DNA from: Orobanche coerulescens
Taxonomy: Eukaryota; Streptophyta; Magnoliopsida; Lamiales; Orobanchaceae
NCBI GenBank assembly: GCA_033398695.1
Contig: CM065819.1
Location: 10,465,501 to 10,529,500 of the forward strand
Direction of reading: 5' to 3'
Length of the DNA stretch: 64,000 nucleotides
Shown in pieces: positions 12,642 to 22,523 of the stretch. Under the pieces are notes generated by a model that searched no databases, was not told the origin of the DNA, and saw only the letters and a program-made list of their open reading frames with translations. Each line of letters opens with the position of its first letter. Positions within the stretch are counted from its first letter, which is position 1. The position numbers and the translations under genes were made by a program.

Positions 12642-12798
12642 CACATGAAATTGGATAATTTGATACAGATTGGTTATATGTCCGAAAATTATGAACTATA
12701 TTCAGAAAAGTCCGTTATGATGTAAGGAATGAAAGTCAGAAGTTGTATGAAAATTTTACCTTTTAAAAATTACAATTCTGCCCTACTGAATTTTATGT
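11196..12798 (-). repeat. 5' LTR of element J, inner part
   Basis: It begins TGTCACGCCTCTACACC, an LTR end next to the primer site. It has no coding capacity. The outer part (12420-12790) contains two imperfect copies of a unit with TGAAAGTCAGAAGTTG and AAATTACAATYNTGCCC; a looser third copy lies at 16890-17020, beyond the non-LTR insertion, which shows that both flanks are the same LTR. Confidence 0.6.
12603..12641. repeat. (ATT)n microsatellite
   Basis: About 13 uninterrupted ATT units within the J LTR. A sister tract at 12799-12841 and 16830-16873 received the non-LTR element. Confidence 0.95.
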
Positions 12799-12841
12799 AT
12801 TATTATTATTATATTATTATTATTGTTATTATAAAAATAAT
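12799..12841 (-). repeat. (TAA)n tract at the 3' end of the non-LTR element
   Basis: Minus-strand sequence is an imperfect (TAA)n run about 23 bases downstream of the ORF stop. It can be the element's own tail or the edge of a target microsatellite. Confidence 0.85.
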
Positions 12842-12863
12842 AAATATAAGAAACTCATAGGGT

Positions 12864-15800
12864 TTACAAGAAATTAGTGGGGAGCCGAGAAACAATCTGA
12901 GCCCCCACTCCTCTAGCTATAGCGAAGCTAACCCTACTAAAAATATGAACAGCAGCACGTGCTCCAATGTCTTGAGTCACCGAGAATCTTCGGATACGTT
13001 TTAGTAAGGTCACCGCATCCTTCTCAAGTTCTCCAAAAGAAGAGAATGAAAAGGGGAGAAACCCATATCCCATATCAGAGCATTTAGCCTCGTACTTGAC
13101 ACGTTTACGTTGTGCGGCTTCAATAACCGCACGACCCGACACAAAACAACCATGCCAGTTTGCGTCAAGGGCGATGACCCTGTCATATCAATACATACAT
13201 CAAGCCCACAATCCCATGAGTAAAGTAACATATCAGCTGGACGTATGGGTTTGTCCCTTTCCCCAATAAGCCCAATATCAACCTCCTTACGTGCCGAAAT
13301 CCCGGACCGAGAACATATGTCAACAAGAACATCACGCACAATATTATGCCGGTGTCTAATACCAATAATACCTGCGCACGATACAGCATGGTCCCCATAA
13401 ATATCCCCAGTAAAGACTTTGGAACAAGCTGAGCACGGCATCTGAAAGGAAAAAAGCGGAACACCTAGCCGATAGCACAACACACATCGATAAGTCCTGG
13501 CGTTCATAGTCTGTCCTAAACCAGATATTGGAACCACTCTGAGCCAATCTGAAGTGTAGTCCTCCTTTTGCGAATTCCATAACGCCATCTGTCGAGAAGA
13601 TAGGTGAAAGGTGGATTCTACCGTTTGGGTAACCCGTGCGAAATGTACATCTGCCAATTTCTTCATGAGTTTGGGGGCAGCGATCTCACTCGGGTTACTC
13701 AAAAGGTCCATATCCATTTTCGCATTAAAAGTACATAATGCATCATCAATAGAAGGGCCAGAAGTCATAATACCGGTAAGTCAGAGAAGCTTAGTTTGTA
13801 AGCTAGCAGATTGAAGTCTAGAAGCAAGGAAAGCATAGTTCAAGACATCACCTGCAGAATAAACACCAAGTCTCCCAAAAGCAAAGGGTAAGGTGGCAAG
13901 TCTCCATTGCCAATCACCAAAACCAGGTCCAGAAGCAGTGACAATACGCTCCAAAGAAGAACGAAGAGCCACATCAAAGGAAATCTGAGCACTCTCAAAG
14001 ACCCGGGGAGAACAAGTGCGCATAGCAAAATATAACTTGGAAATACCAGCACAAGCACGAAGCAGCAACAACTCACACTGAGGATCATTAATTTTAGCTA
14101 TAGCACCCATAAGCTCAATGATTTTGGCAACCCTTTTCATAACAAGCTCACTACTAAAATCAAAGTCCACACTAACAGGCCCACCCAGTAATTTAACACC
14201 GTGTAAAGGTCGGGCAATATTAGGTGGGAAAATGCCCAAATGCCTGCTTCTGGGATCCTCCTTAGGCCAAAAAACCTCAATTTTATCAACATTGAGGTGC
14301 AAACCAAAACGGGGTCCATCCAACATAATAAGCTCTAAAACCTTCCCCACAACCAAAGTATCTCCAATAATAGTGCCATCATCCAGATACCAAGCTTGAA
14401 AGGAAAGGCTAAATGAGTCTCTAATCTTGCATACCAGAGGATGTAACACTAAAGAAAAACGCAAAGGTCCAAGTGGATCACCTTGTTGCACACCTTGATG
14501 CGACCATAAAGTGTGTTCCCCATAATAAAGCCTAGCTGGGCCGGAGTTACAAAATTCCAGCCAACGTGAAATAGCAGGGCATCGAAGACGAACCTCATGT
14601 AGCATAGTCTCCCGATCCACCAAGTTGAAGGCATTTTTGAAATCCACCAACAACATCGAAAGGCCCACATCATCCCCACATTCTTCAATTAAACGATTCA
14701 CGGCATGAAGAATAGCCTCTCCTCCCCCAGATACCCCGACACCGAACTGGAGATCATTTAAGTAACCATCCAAAGAGTGGCCAATCATGGTGGCACTAAC
14801 CTTGGAGACCAAACACCTCCAGACGGTCCCCGCAGCAATAGGTCGAATACCACCACCCGGCTTGACCAGCGGTGTGAGAGGAGCACTAGCAATATACTCA
14901 CCCAACACCCTGGGGAATTTACCGTCTAGAAAAAGATTCACCACTTGGGTGATAGAAGCGACTAACTCATCAAAAATAGCCACTGCAGCACCACTTAAAC
15001 AATCCAAAAGGTGCTGAGCACGTAAACCATCCCGACCACAAGAAGTACCACGAGGAAAACTCTTAATCATATCAAGAACCACAGCATGAGATGCAACAAG
15101 GTGATGATGATCTATAGGTGAATGCGGCAAAGAAGGAGATGATTTGAAGGGGTGCTTAGCCTTTAAGTCTTCAAGAGTAGCATCATTATAATTAGCAACA
15201 CCAGAAGAAGAAAGAACTCTAACAGCCGCAGTATAATGGCCATCACAAATCTTACTCCTACACTGCTTGACATTACACTCCCCCAAATCCAAATTTCCCT
15301 CATTAATATCAGACCATGTTGTGGAGGGTTCGGCTAAAACCTCTCTCAGAAGTTGCAAACCACCACCAGGAACACCCCAAGATCGAATGGCATTAGTAAT
15401 ATACTCTTCCTGGCGTTGTCGCTTAATAGCATACCTACACTCAAGATTACTCCTCGGGCAAAAGGTTTTAAGGAGACAAAGGGGCAAGACTAACAAACTA
15501 ACCCAACAAGAAATGTCATCTGGTGTGCAGATCACCTTATCAAGAGCCCCTTTCAAAACCCGAGAGAACCCCAAACGGCACTTGGGAGGGATGGATTTGA
15601 CAGTACGCAGCCCTTTCGAAAGCAAAGTGTCGAGGAGAGGCAAATCGAAACCACCATACTCATCCAAAACCAAATTATCAACTTGGGCAAGTTGAATAGA
15701 AGAAGAAACTTGTGGTTTGTTGAGATCATACAACACGAACCTAACCACACCATCACCACAATCAGGAGGAGACACAAAGTTAGAACCATTACCATGTTGG

Positions 15801-15997
15801 CACTTAGAGGTAACTTCAGCCGCCTCGAAAACAACAAGACTAGTAGCCAAAGAATGTTTAGTAACAACTAGCGCCTCCTCATTAAAGTGACGATCCCGAA
15901 GGTGAGTGATCAACGAAGTTCTGGTAAGCCCGTTTCCCCTACCATCATGACAACCACTCAAACCCACAAAAGGGCAATGAAAACGTACAATCGTCAT
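12864..15997 (-). pseudogene. Non-LTR reverse transcriptase with C-terminal restriction-like endonuclease motifs
   Basis: An almost continuous frame of about 1,040 codons. I start it at Met 15997 (MTIVRFHCPFVG) rather than the upstream Met at 16126, because the added 43 residues are hydrophobic and look untranslated. N-terminus: C-x7-C...H-x3-H-type finger (CPFVGLSGC, THLRDRH). RT palm: LLVDFKNAFNLVD (catalytic Asp), GVQQGDPLGPL and YLDDGTIIGDT. C-terminus: CSAC-x11-H-x3-C finger, then RHRHNIVRD and a PADMLLYSW...DVCIDMT block, resembling the CCHC-RH-PD...D layout of R2-type endonucleases. Defects: one in-frame TGA (13783-13781), where an Arg codon CGA would fit a CpG C-to-T change, and a one-base deletion near 13150 (GTTGTTTTGTG). 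Related frames are, to my memory, frequent in plant genomes, annotated only as reverse-transcriptase proteins. Confidence 0.82.
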
Positions 15998-16165
15998 GAA
16001 GCAAACAAAAACAGTCACACGCCACGGAGAACAAACTATGCTGATGAGAATCAGTCCCAAACGAAACCAAGAGAACAATCTCGCTGGGAAAACCAACACA
16101 ATCACTCCAAGGGAGAATACCAACACAAAACCGAGTAAGGGAACGAAATAAACGCAATCTGATAC

Positions 16166-16829
16166 AAGTCACTGCAAACTCACTGTATGGAACCTGCAAC
16201 ACCAAACAGAAAGCATTCGGCCTGTAAGGAGGAAGAAGACGGCCCGATGCCCAAAACACACGGCCCGCTGAAACAGAACTTGCTGCTGGAACCACGCCAC
16301 AGCAAACAAGAAGCCACAGCAAACAAGAAGCCAAACGGAACCGACGATTGAAGGGGCGGGCACCAAGTGGAAGGAAGAAGACGGCCTGATGGAAGGGGCG
16401 GGCACCTGATGGAAGAAGACGGCACTTGATGAAATGAAGAAGACATCCCGACGTCCAAAACTCCCAAACCCTATTCACGCGGATGGCGAAATCGCGGTCA
16501 GAAATCCCGGAGTGAAGGAGACGGTCAGAAAACCCGGCTGGGCCGGCGGTAGAACGGCCGGCTGGAAAACCCCCCCTCTCCCAGGAATCGCCTAAATCGC
16601 AAATCGCCCTTCCAAACGTCGCCCAAAACGAACTGTTATGGAACTTGCTGAAACAACACCAACCCGCTGAAACAGAACCTGAAGGAAGAAAAGACAAGTC
16701 ACTGCAAACTCAGCGGACGGCGAAATCGCGGAGTGAAGTAGACGGTCAGAAAACCCGGCTGGGCCGGCGGTAGAACGGCCGGCTGGAAAACCCCCCTCCC
16801 CCCAGAATCGCCCAAATCGCAAATCGCCC
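16166..16829 (-). repeat. GC-rich tandem repeats at the 5' end of the non-LTR element
   Basis: Two long copies of a block with GACGGTCAGAAAACCCGG and GGCGGTAGAACGGCCGGC occur at about 16500-16612 and 16720-16830, both ending in CGCAAATCGCCCTT. Shorter repeats (GAAGAAGACGGC, GCAAACAAGAAGCCA, GAAGGGGCGGGCACC) fill 16220-16450. GC content jumps relative to the surrounding AT-rich LTR. The repeats could be promoter monomers of the element. Confidence 0.75.
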
Positions 16830-16838
16830 TTATTATTA

Positions 16839-16873
<35 letters not shown>
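16830..16873 (-). repeat. (TAA)n tract at the 5' end of the non-LTR element
   Basis: Forward (TTA)n run with one slip, joining GCGATTTGGGCGAT-type element sequence to AT-rich J LTR sequence. It mirrors the tract at the 3' end. Confidence 0.9.
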
Positions 16874-18295
16874 GTTTTGTTTTATAACTTTGATTAACTC
16901 GTTTGGACTCATTTTAGCTACGAAAATTATAACCAGTTGTGTTTTAATCCTTAATACTTGTAATTTCTAATTCTGTCTAGCTTCGAATTTTATTCTTTGA
17001 AAAATTATAATTTCGCCCCTTAATTAAGTCTTAATTGAGATTTTAGTAATCGAGTTATAACTCTTTCGTTTATTGTCGGAACGATCTTAAATTTTTAGGG
17101 TAAGTTCTTTATATTCTTACATGTCTAGTGAGTTCAAATTTTTTTTCGAAATTTTATTTTCGAAGTAGTGAGTTTCTGTAAATTTCAATTTTTGGCCCCA
17201 AATTCTTGAAAATTATTATTTTGTCCCGATTTTCTATCTTAATGAATTTCATTTATGTGAAATTTAATTGATAACTTATTTATGATATTATATGGCAAAT
17301 TTCAAGGTGAAAGTCCAGAATTAAGAGTTTTATCAAATTTATTCTTTAATCATCCACTTTTGGCCTATTATAGTTAACTGTTTGAGTTTAAATTTGATTC
17401 GTGAAATTATCCAGTGATTAGTCGATTTGTTACCGTAGTTCAATATTATATTCATATTTTGAGAATTTTTATTTTTAAAGGTCAGACTTGTCATATCTAA
17501 CTATAATTTTCATTAAGGAAATAATTTGCTCAAATAATCAAAGTATGCCAACTTAAAATCCAACAAAGACCAAGATCATTACATGCATGACTATAAGATA
17601 TCATTTTAAGTCAAACATGTATATTCAAGGTTTTAAAATTTGCATCCGCATCATTTATATCAAATTTTAGATAAAAGAAAGATAGAATTTTTTTTGGCCA
17701 CTTTTGAATTCTTAGTAGGAATGTTTAAGATGATGGCTTTACACAAGATAATTCCCTATGGTTGATCAAAGAAATATTTCAAACAAGATTAGTTTATTTC
17801 TAGGTCAAGGTTTATAAACAAAAATAAAAGTAGGTGAAGAGTTGAATTTCTTACCGTAGTGTGATGAACAAGAGGTAGAATTTTTTTTTCTTCTCTTCCT
17901 CCTTAACTCGTGGCTAATCTCTCCCTTACTCTATGTGTTGATTTTTTTTTGTGTATTTTAAAATGAAGGAGATAGGAAGATGGAGGTATTTATAGGTAGG
18001 ATATGGAGGTGAGGTGTGGTAAAGTGTTGTGAGAGGTGAACATGTGTCATGGAAGGATGTAAAAAATGACACCTAATTTCTCCTTGCTTTGACCAATTTT
18101 TATACATGTATTTATACATATATGTTGTATTTTAGTTGTATTTGTTAAATATTAGTTATAATACTCATGTTGGGTTGGGCTGGTTTATGTGGGGTTTAGG
18201 CTTTTGTAGTGTTTTTAATTGATATGTGGAACAAATTTGTTTTGGTTTAAATTTCAACAAAAAGCTTAAAAACGATGAGTAAGGCCGAAACCTAT
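16874..18295 (-). repeat. 5' LTR of element J, outer part (U3/R)
   Basis: AT-rich and non-coding. It continues the LTR cut by the non-LTR element. A minus-strand CCTATAAATACC box (17996-17985) followed by a pyrimidine/purine-rich leader marks the likely promoter. No palindrome array is seen. The outer end is not a clean TG...CA, because gypsy LTR I abuts it at 18296. Confidence 0.55.
17985..17996 (-). promoter_or_regulatory. TATA box of element J
   Basis: CCTATAAATACC on the minus strand, in the outer half of the LTR, as expected at the U3/R border. Confidence 0.55.
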
Positions 18296-18889
18296 TGTAA
18301 CACCCCGAGATATTAAAGGTGTATTACAGTGTCGTGGACCCTATATAGGACCCACCAGGCTAAATAAGAGATACCACTCGTCTAACCATCCCGGTTAGCA
18401 AGGAAACACACATCACCAAAATGAAAGTCCAACAAAACACCCGGTACCACCGGCGAAAGAAGCATCACCGACAATCATAACTAGCATTAAAATAATACAG
18501 AACACAATCCAAAGTAAGAATTCCTAAGTACACGCGATTACCGTCTATAAGTTTATAAGTTAGAAAACAACCATATCGAAAAGGACAACAGAAATAAAGA
18601 GACTCAAATGCACACGTCAATAACCCTGACCAACATCCTCGTACTGTCCCAGCGCCCGCTCTTCCTGCTGAACATAACCTGAATTCATAACAAGGATTTC
18701 CCCAAGACGGGTCCCGAAAGGGGTTAGCAATTACACTAGTACAAGTAATCAAGGTAGACCATTCGCTTACACATGTCATAGTACATGCATCAATTCATTT
18801 CAAAAGCCAAAACCAGACATGTATTTTCCGAAAACAAACAGTCAAATAATCAATTTGCCTAGGACCGGGGCTATACCACTAGTCCCATC
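18296..18889 (-). repeat. Gypsy LTR fragment I
   Basis: It starts TGTAACACCCCGAG, then GTGTCGTGGACC...GGACCCACCAGGCTAAAT, which matches the start of the D LTR (54127) and the F LTR (60436). It also shares GGGGTTAGCAATTACACTAGTACAAGTA with their inner parts. It stops after about 600 bases at fragment K. Confidence 0.7.
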
Positions 18890-19300
18890 TGTAATGCCCG
18901 GATAATAATGGTGTATTTATCATGTATTCGATCTTGTAAAGATTCGACTTTATGACGCATTAATCGATGATTGGTTTCCCGTATTTCTATCCCTACATCT
19001 TTGTATTTTTGCCTTGCTTGCATGCATAATTCTGCATGTGATAACGTACGCTAGACAATGATCTTAGCGTACGCTAAGAATGCAATATTACGTATGTTAT
19101 CGGTTGAGCTTAACGTACGTAAGCTCAGTCAACTCAGGATCCGACAAGGGACCTAAACTCGAGCACCTCATTGACTTGACATTATGATGAATCTTCAAGA
19201 AGATTGTATGATGTCTGAATTCTCAAGGAAGGAAGTGTGTCTTAGGGTTTGAGAAGAAGTCTTATTTATAGATAACTCAGAATGTGGTAGTATGTAAATT
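18890..19300 (+). repeat. Gypsy LTR fragment K with palindrome array
   Basis: It starts TGTAATGCCCGG, the same type of end as solo LTR G (TGTAATACCCGG), on the plus strand. An array at 19041-19132 includes TAACGTACGCTA, TTAGCGTACGCTAA, ATTACGTATGTTA and TTAACGTACGTAA. A TTATTTATAG box follows at about 19262. The right edge is not defined. Confidence 0.55.
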
Positions 19301-19519
19301 TTAAAGGGTTTCTATTCCGAGAATGAAGGGAACATTAAAGACTTATCTTTTCAAGGATCTTTATTCGTGGAATACAAATCGTGCCAACTAGTCAGGCTTT
19401 ATGCATGCAATGCGCTGATTGAAAGAAGAGATGTTTTTGTCACAAGATCAAGGTATGCAAAATGTTTTTATTATTGTTCTCTAGTTTCTCAATCTTTTCT
19501 AAAATAAATAAAACTAGAT

Positions 19520-19601
19520 GAAAAATATCTTTAGTATGAAACTTGGATCACGTTGATTAGTTCTACGTATCCCTCGGATACGGAATATATTGATCCCAAG
19601 C
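19520..19601 (-). repeat. Partial duplicate of the Agenet segment
   Basis: Minus-strand TTTTTAGGCTTGGGATCAATATATTCCGTATCC repeats the segment encoding AWDQCIPYP in the gene above it. It diverges after GAGGGATACG and soon reaches stops. It looks like a local tandem or exon duplication. Confidence 0.55.
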
Positions 19602-20012
19602 CTAAAAATTAGATGAAAAAAAAATGCATGCTCCTTCATGCCATTCTTGATGAATTCTGAGCTGATCATCTGGATACGGAATACACTGATCCCAAGCCTC
19701 AAAATAAATGATGTTCATCTCATCATCCTTATAGACAACCTTTGCCACCCACCATCCATCTCTTGCATTCGTATCCACCAACTCTTCCATTGGAAACTCC
19801 CAAACCATAATTGGGTAAGGATTATGCCTGAGTTTCTCCACTGAGATAGTCTCTTACAATGGTGTCACTCCATCAGTCCGAACATGTCTCTCGTGCTGAA
19901 TCGTGCATCGATTATTAGTGATGTCTGATATCGCTTTAACTGCATAGTACGACCCTTTCAACCCTCTTGAAGTATTCATCACTTCAACTCGAGTACCTCT
20001 CTGAATCGACAT
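19602..20012 (-). pseudogene. Agenet-domain (Tudor-like) protein, broken copy
   Basis: From ATG 20012 the minus strand encodes QRGTRVEVMNTSRGLKGSYY, then VRTDGVTPL-stop-ETISVEKLRHNPYPI, then ELVDTNARDGWWVAKVVY and DDQLRIHQEWHEG. This is the paired Agenet/Tudor layout of plant DUF724 and related chromatin-reader proteins (GTRVEV...LRE.V....LRP.P, VDA...GWWVG, LR.HQ.W..G). A TAA sits where the family usually has Arg or Lys, so the copy is broken at about residue 52. The frame is short (about 136 codons) compared with full proteins. A TATAAATA box lies 75 bases upstream, so the fragment carries a promoter. It is probably a host gene piece moved by a mobile element; no flanking ends prove that. 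Confidence 0.7.
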
Positions 20013-20086
20013 TCTCCTGATCTTTAGATAACTGGTATCTTTTTTCTCTAAGAAAAGGTGTACTCTAGGGTTACAGATAAATACTT

Positions 20087-20094
20087 TATTTATA
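20087..20094 (-). promoter_or_regulatory. TATA box of the Agenet fragment
   Basis: TATAAATA on the minus strand, 75 bases upstream of the ATG at 20012, followed by a CT/A-rich leader. Confidence 0.5.
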
Positions 20095-20099
20095 GGGTA

Positions 20100-20480
20100 T
20101 CAAGAAGGGAAATTATGTGCAATATTGGGAATATTTCTAATCACGTGTGCATTATTTAAACCAGGTCACATGAGGAAGGTACTAACTGTTAGAGAATTCT
20201 TTGAAATTGAAGACGTCGAGGCTTGAATCACGCATGGAAACTCTCTCCTTATAGTATTTCTTGCACCCAGAAATATGTCTTAAGGTTATGAACAAGAATA
20301 CCGCAGGATACGACAAGCCTTAGTTCCGGAGTGCACTAAGACAGAGTGAAATCCGAAAATAGGCAAGAACGATTTTCTAGATAAATTTTTTTTTAGAGAG
20401 AATGAGAAGAGTAGGTTCAAAACCCAGTGATGATTTCTGAAACTGAACTTGGTTTATAAATAAATCATACCTATTCGCAA
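20100..20480. other. No gene recognised
   Basis: AT-rich spacer between the Agenet promoter and the copia B LTR. It contains a minus-strand TTTATAAACC sequence near 20455 but no frame, RNA or repeat I recognise. It may belong to the inner or outer part of the B LTR. Confidence 0.4.
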
Positions 20481-21055
20481 AAAGCTTCGAAGAACAGGAG
20501 CACCACTTCATTCAAACAACACGACCATTGGCCAAATGGTCGTTCGTCTCCAAACGACACGAATGTCCATTCAAACAGCAACCAAAAATAACCACCAATT
20601 GAGGAGGCACGACCGTTGGCGAGAATCGCCGCGAGAAGCCTGCAGACCGCGCCGTTTCGCCCCCGATCCCATGTGACTGGTGTTCTGAAGTGCCAAAGTG
20701 CACCTACGAAGCGCCACTAAAGCCTCTAATCCCGAGCCCGAGATGGAGCCGGACGTCGGACGCCGCTGTCGCCGGTGGTGACACTGGCAAGCTGCAATAT
20801 GAGAGTGAAAAATGGCATTGATTTGCCACCTCACATCCACATGGCATAGTCCATCCACTACCACATGTTTATTAATGGTTATTGAATGCTACACATATAA
20901 GGTACTCAAATTCTTTGTATTTGTTCCATGTGGGACTCTTTTTCAAGCACAAAACACACTCTCTCAACAACAACATACTATTTTGTCTTTTAGTGAACAA
21001 TCAAATAAAAGCTTTAAATAATTAAATTCCTTATTTAATTTTAGCTTTTCCAATA
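20480..21055 (-). repeat. 3' LTR of element B (far edge uncertain)
   Basis: The inner end is set by the polypurine tract; it reads TATTGG in element sense, where TGTTGG would be usual. The LTR contains GC-rich sequence (20590-20800) and a TTATATGTGTAGC region near 20890. I cannot see a clear terminal end near 20480, so that boundary is a guess. Confidence 0.45.
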
Positions 21056-21069
21056 ATCCCCCACTTGTT
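21056..21069 (-). other. Polypurine tract of element B
   Basis: AACAAGTGGGGGAT on the minus strand directly before the LTR, the common copia plus-strand primer. Confidence 0.7.
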
Positions 21070-21583
21070 CAGAAAAGACAAAATAGAATCCAGAAGAAAA
21101 ACAAAGAGTGTTAGTATAGATAAGTATCTTTCGATTTGAACTATTCCTTAGTACAAGTAACACAAGACTTTATCGGAGATTAGGTAGCTAGGCTTTGAAC
21201 CTATTTTCCTTGTGATAAAGTCGGTGTTACTCAACACACACCTTTAGTCTTCTTTGCCTACATCTCACGCTTAGCACCGTTAATGGCCATGTGCTCATCC
21301 TATCTCGTGAATTTTCCATGAGAGAAATTCCAACTCTCACTTTGGGACGACACCATCCTTAAATTCAGATAGGTGAAGTTCTTACAGCGTCTTTGTTACT
21401 TATAGATACTTGTCCTCATGACTAAACTTCATTAAGAGTTGAGAAAAACTCAACCTTCAATAGTAACAACCAACATTACCGTATAATGTTGTGAACATCC
21501 AAATCAATGACTTGTTCTTACCCATTGAACCTAATGTTAGTTAATTCCTAATGTTAGGTTGGGTTGCCATCATCGTTGGATCA
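21070..21583 (-). other. Non-coding 3' region of element B
   Basis: Between the RNase H stop and the polypurine tract. No frame, RNA or repeat is evident; similar 3' untranslated spacers are usual in copia elements. Confidence 0.55.
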
Positions 21584-22523
21584 CTACTCAAGGAGTTTAA
21601 AACCCATCCCTCTTGAGGTTGATTTCACCAGATCTCTTGCAAGAGGTTTAGTGAACGAATCAGCAATGTTAAAGCTTGATCTCACATATGTGAGCGAAAT
21701 GATTTCATCTTTGATCAATTTCCTCATATAGTTATGTCTAAGACTAATATGTCTAGACTTTCCATTATACACTTCACTGTATGCTCTTGCTAAGGTTTAT
21801 TGACTATCACAATGTATCAACAAAGTTGATATATTGTCTTTAGCCAATGGAACTTCTAAAAGAAGATCCCTTAACCATTCAGCCTCTTGACCTGCGGAAG
21901 CCAGAGCCACAAACTCTGATTCCATGGTAGAATGATTAATACACGTTTGTTTCTTTGATTTCCAAGAAACTGCTCCTCCGGCAAGCGTAAACACCCGTCC
22001 TATCATAGATTTGTTATATCTGAAACTCGATATCCAACTTACATCAGTATATCCTTCTAGTATGGCAGAAAACTGACCGTATTGAAGTCCAAGATTCTTG
22101 GTTTTTAAAAGAAATCCAAAAAATTCTTCCAAAGGCCTTCCAATGCTCGACACTTGGATTGCTAGTAAATCTGCTCATTTTACTAACAGCGAATGCTATG
22201 TCTGGATGAGTACATTGCATCAAGTACATAAGACAACCAATAGCACTAGCATATTCTAATTGAGCCACAGCTCTTCCATCATTCTTTTCAAGTTTTACAC
22301 TTGGATCAAAAGGGGTGTTCACCTCCTTGAACTTTAAATATTTGGACTTGTCAAGCACTTTTTCAACATAGTGTGATTGACTAAGTTCATAACCCTACTG
22401 GTTCTACGAACCTTGATTTGTAAAATAGTATCAACTTGTCCAAGATCTTTCATTTTGAAAGTAGAAGATAGAAACCTCTTCGTTTATAATATTCCTTTCA
22501 TCTCATTTCTAATGATCAACATA
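21584..22523 (-). pseudogene. RT C-terminus and RNase H of element B
   Basis: Resumes B's RT one codon after its YVDD box, which lies across the S insertion at 44734-44760. Blocks: KYLKFKEVNTPFDPSVKLEK, YASAIGCLMYLMQCTHPDIAF, GYTDVSWISSFRYNKSMIG (RNase H catalytic Asp), SWKSKKQTCINHSTMESEFVALAS, RHNYMRKLIKDEIISLTYV and DSFTKPLARDLV, as in TNT1-like copia Pol. It has frameshifts near 22100 and 21780 and several stops. Sequence order and spacing are normal. Confidence 0.83.

Larger units (their letters stand above)
12799..16873 (-). mobile_element. Non-LTR retrotransposon in a (TAA)n tract
   Basis: The minus-strand element runs from a GC-rich 5' region (16829 down to 16166), through one long ORF (zinc finger, RT, C-terminal CCHC/endonuclease-like domain), to a short 3' UTR and a (TAA)n tail at 12841-12799. 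The opposite end also abuts (TAA)n (16873-16830). Beyond both tracts the J LTR sequence resumes. There is no LTR and no upstream apurinic-type endonuclease domain. The arrangement suggests either insertion into an existing (TAA)n repeat or a repeat-tail mechanism. Confidence 0.75.

Noticed and set aside
15945..16912. Minus-strand frames over the GC-rich repeats as genes
   Set aside because: Low-complexity translations of repeats and of the (TAA)n tract; they lie upstream of the RT frame.
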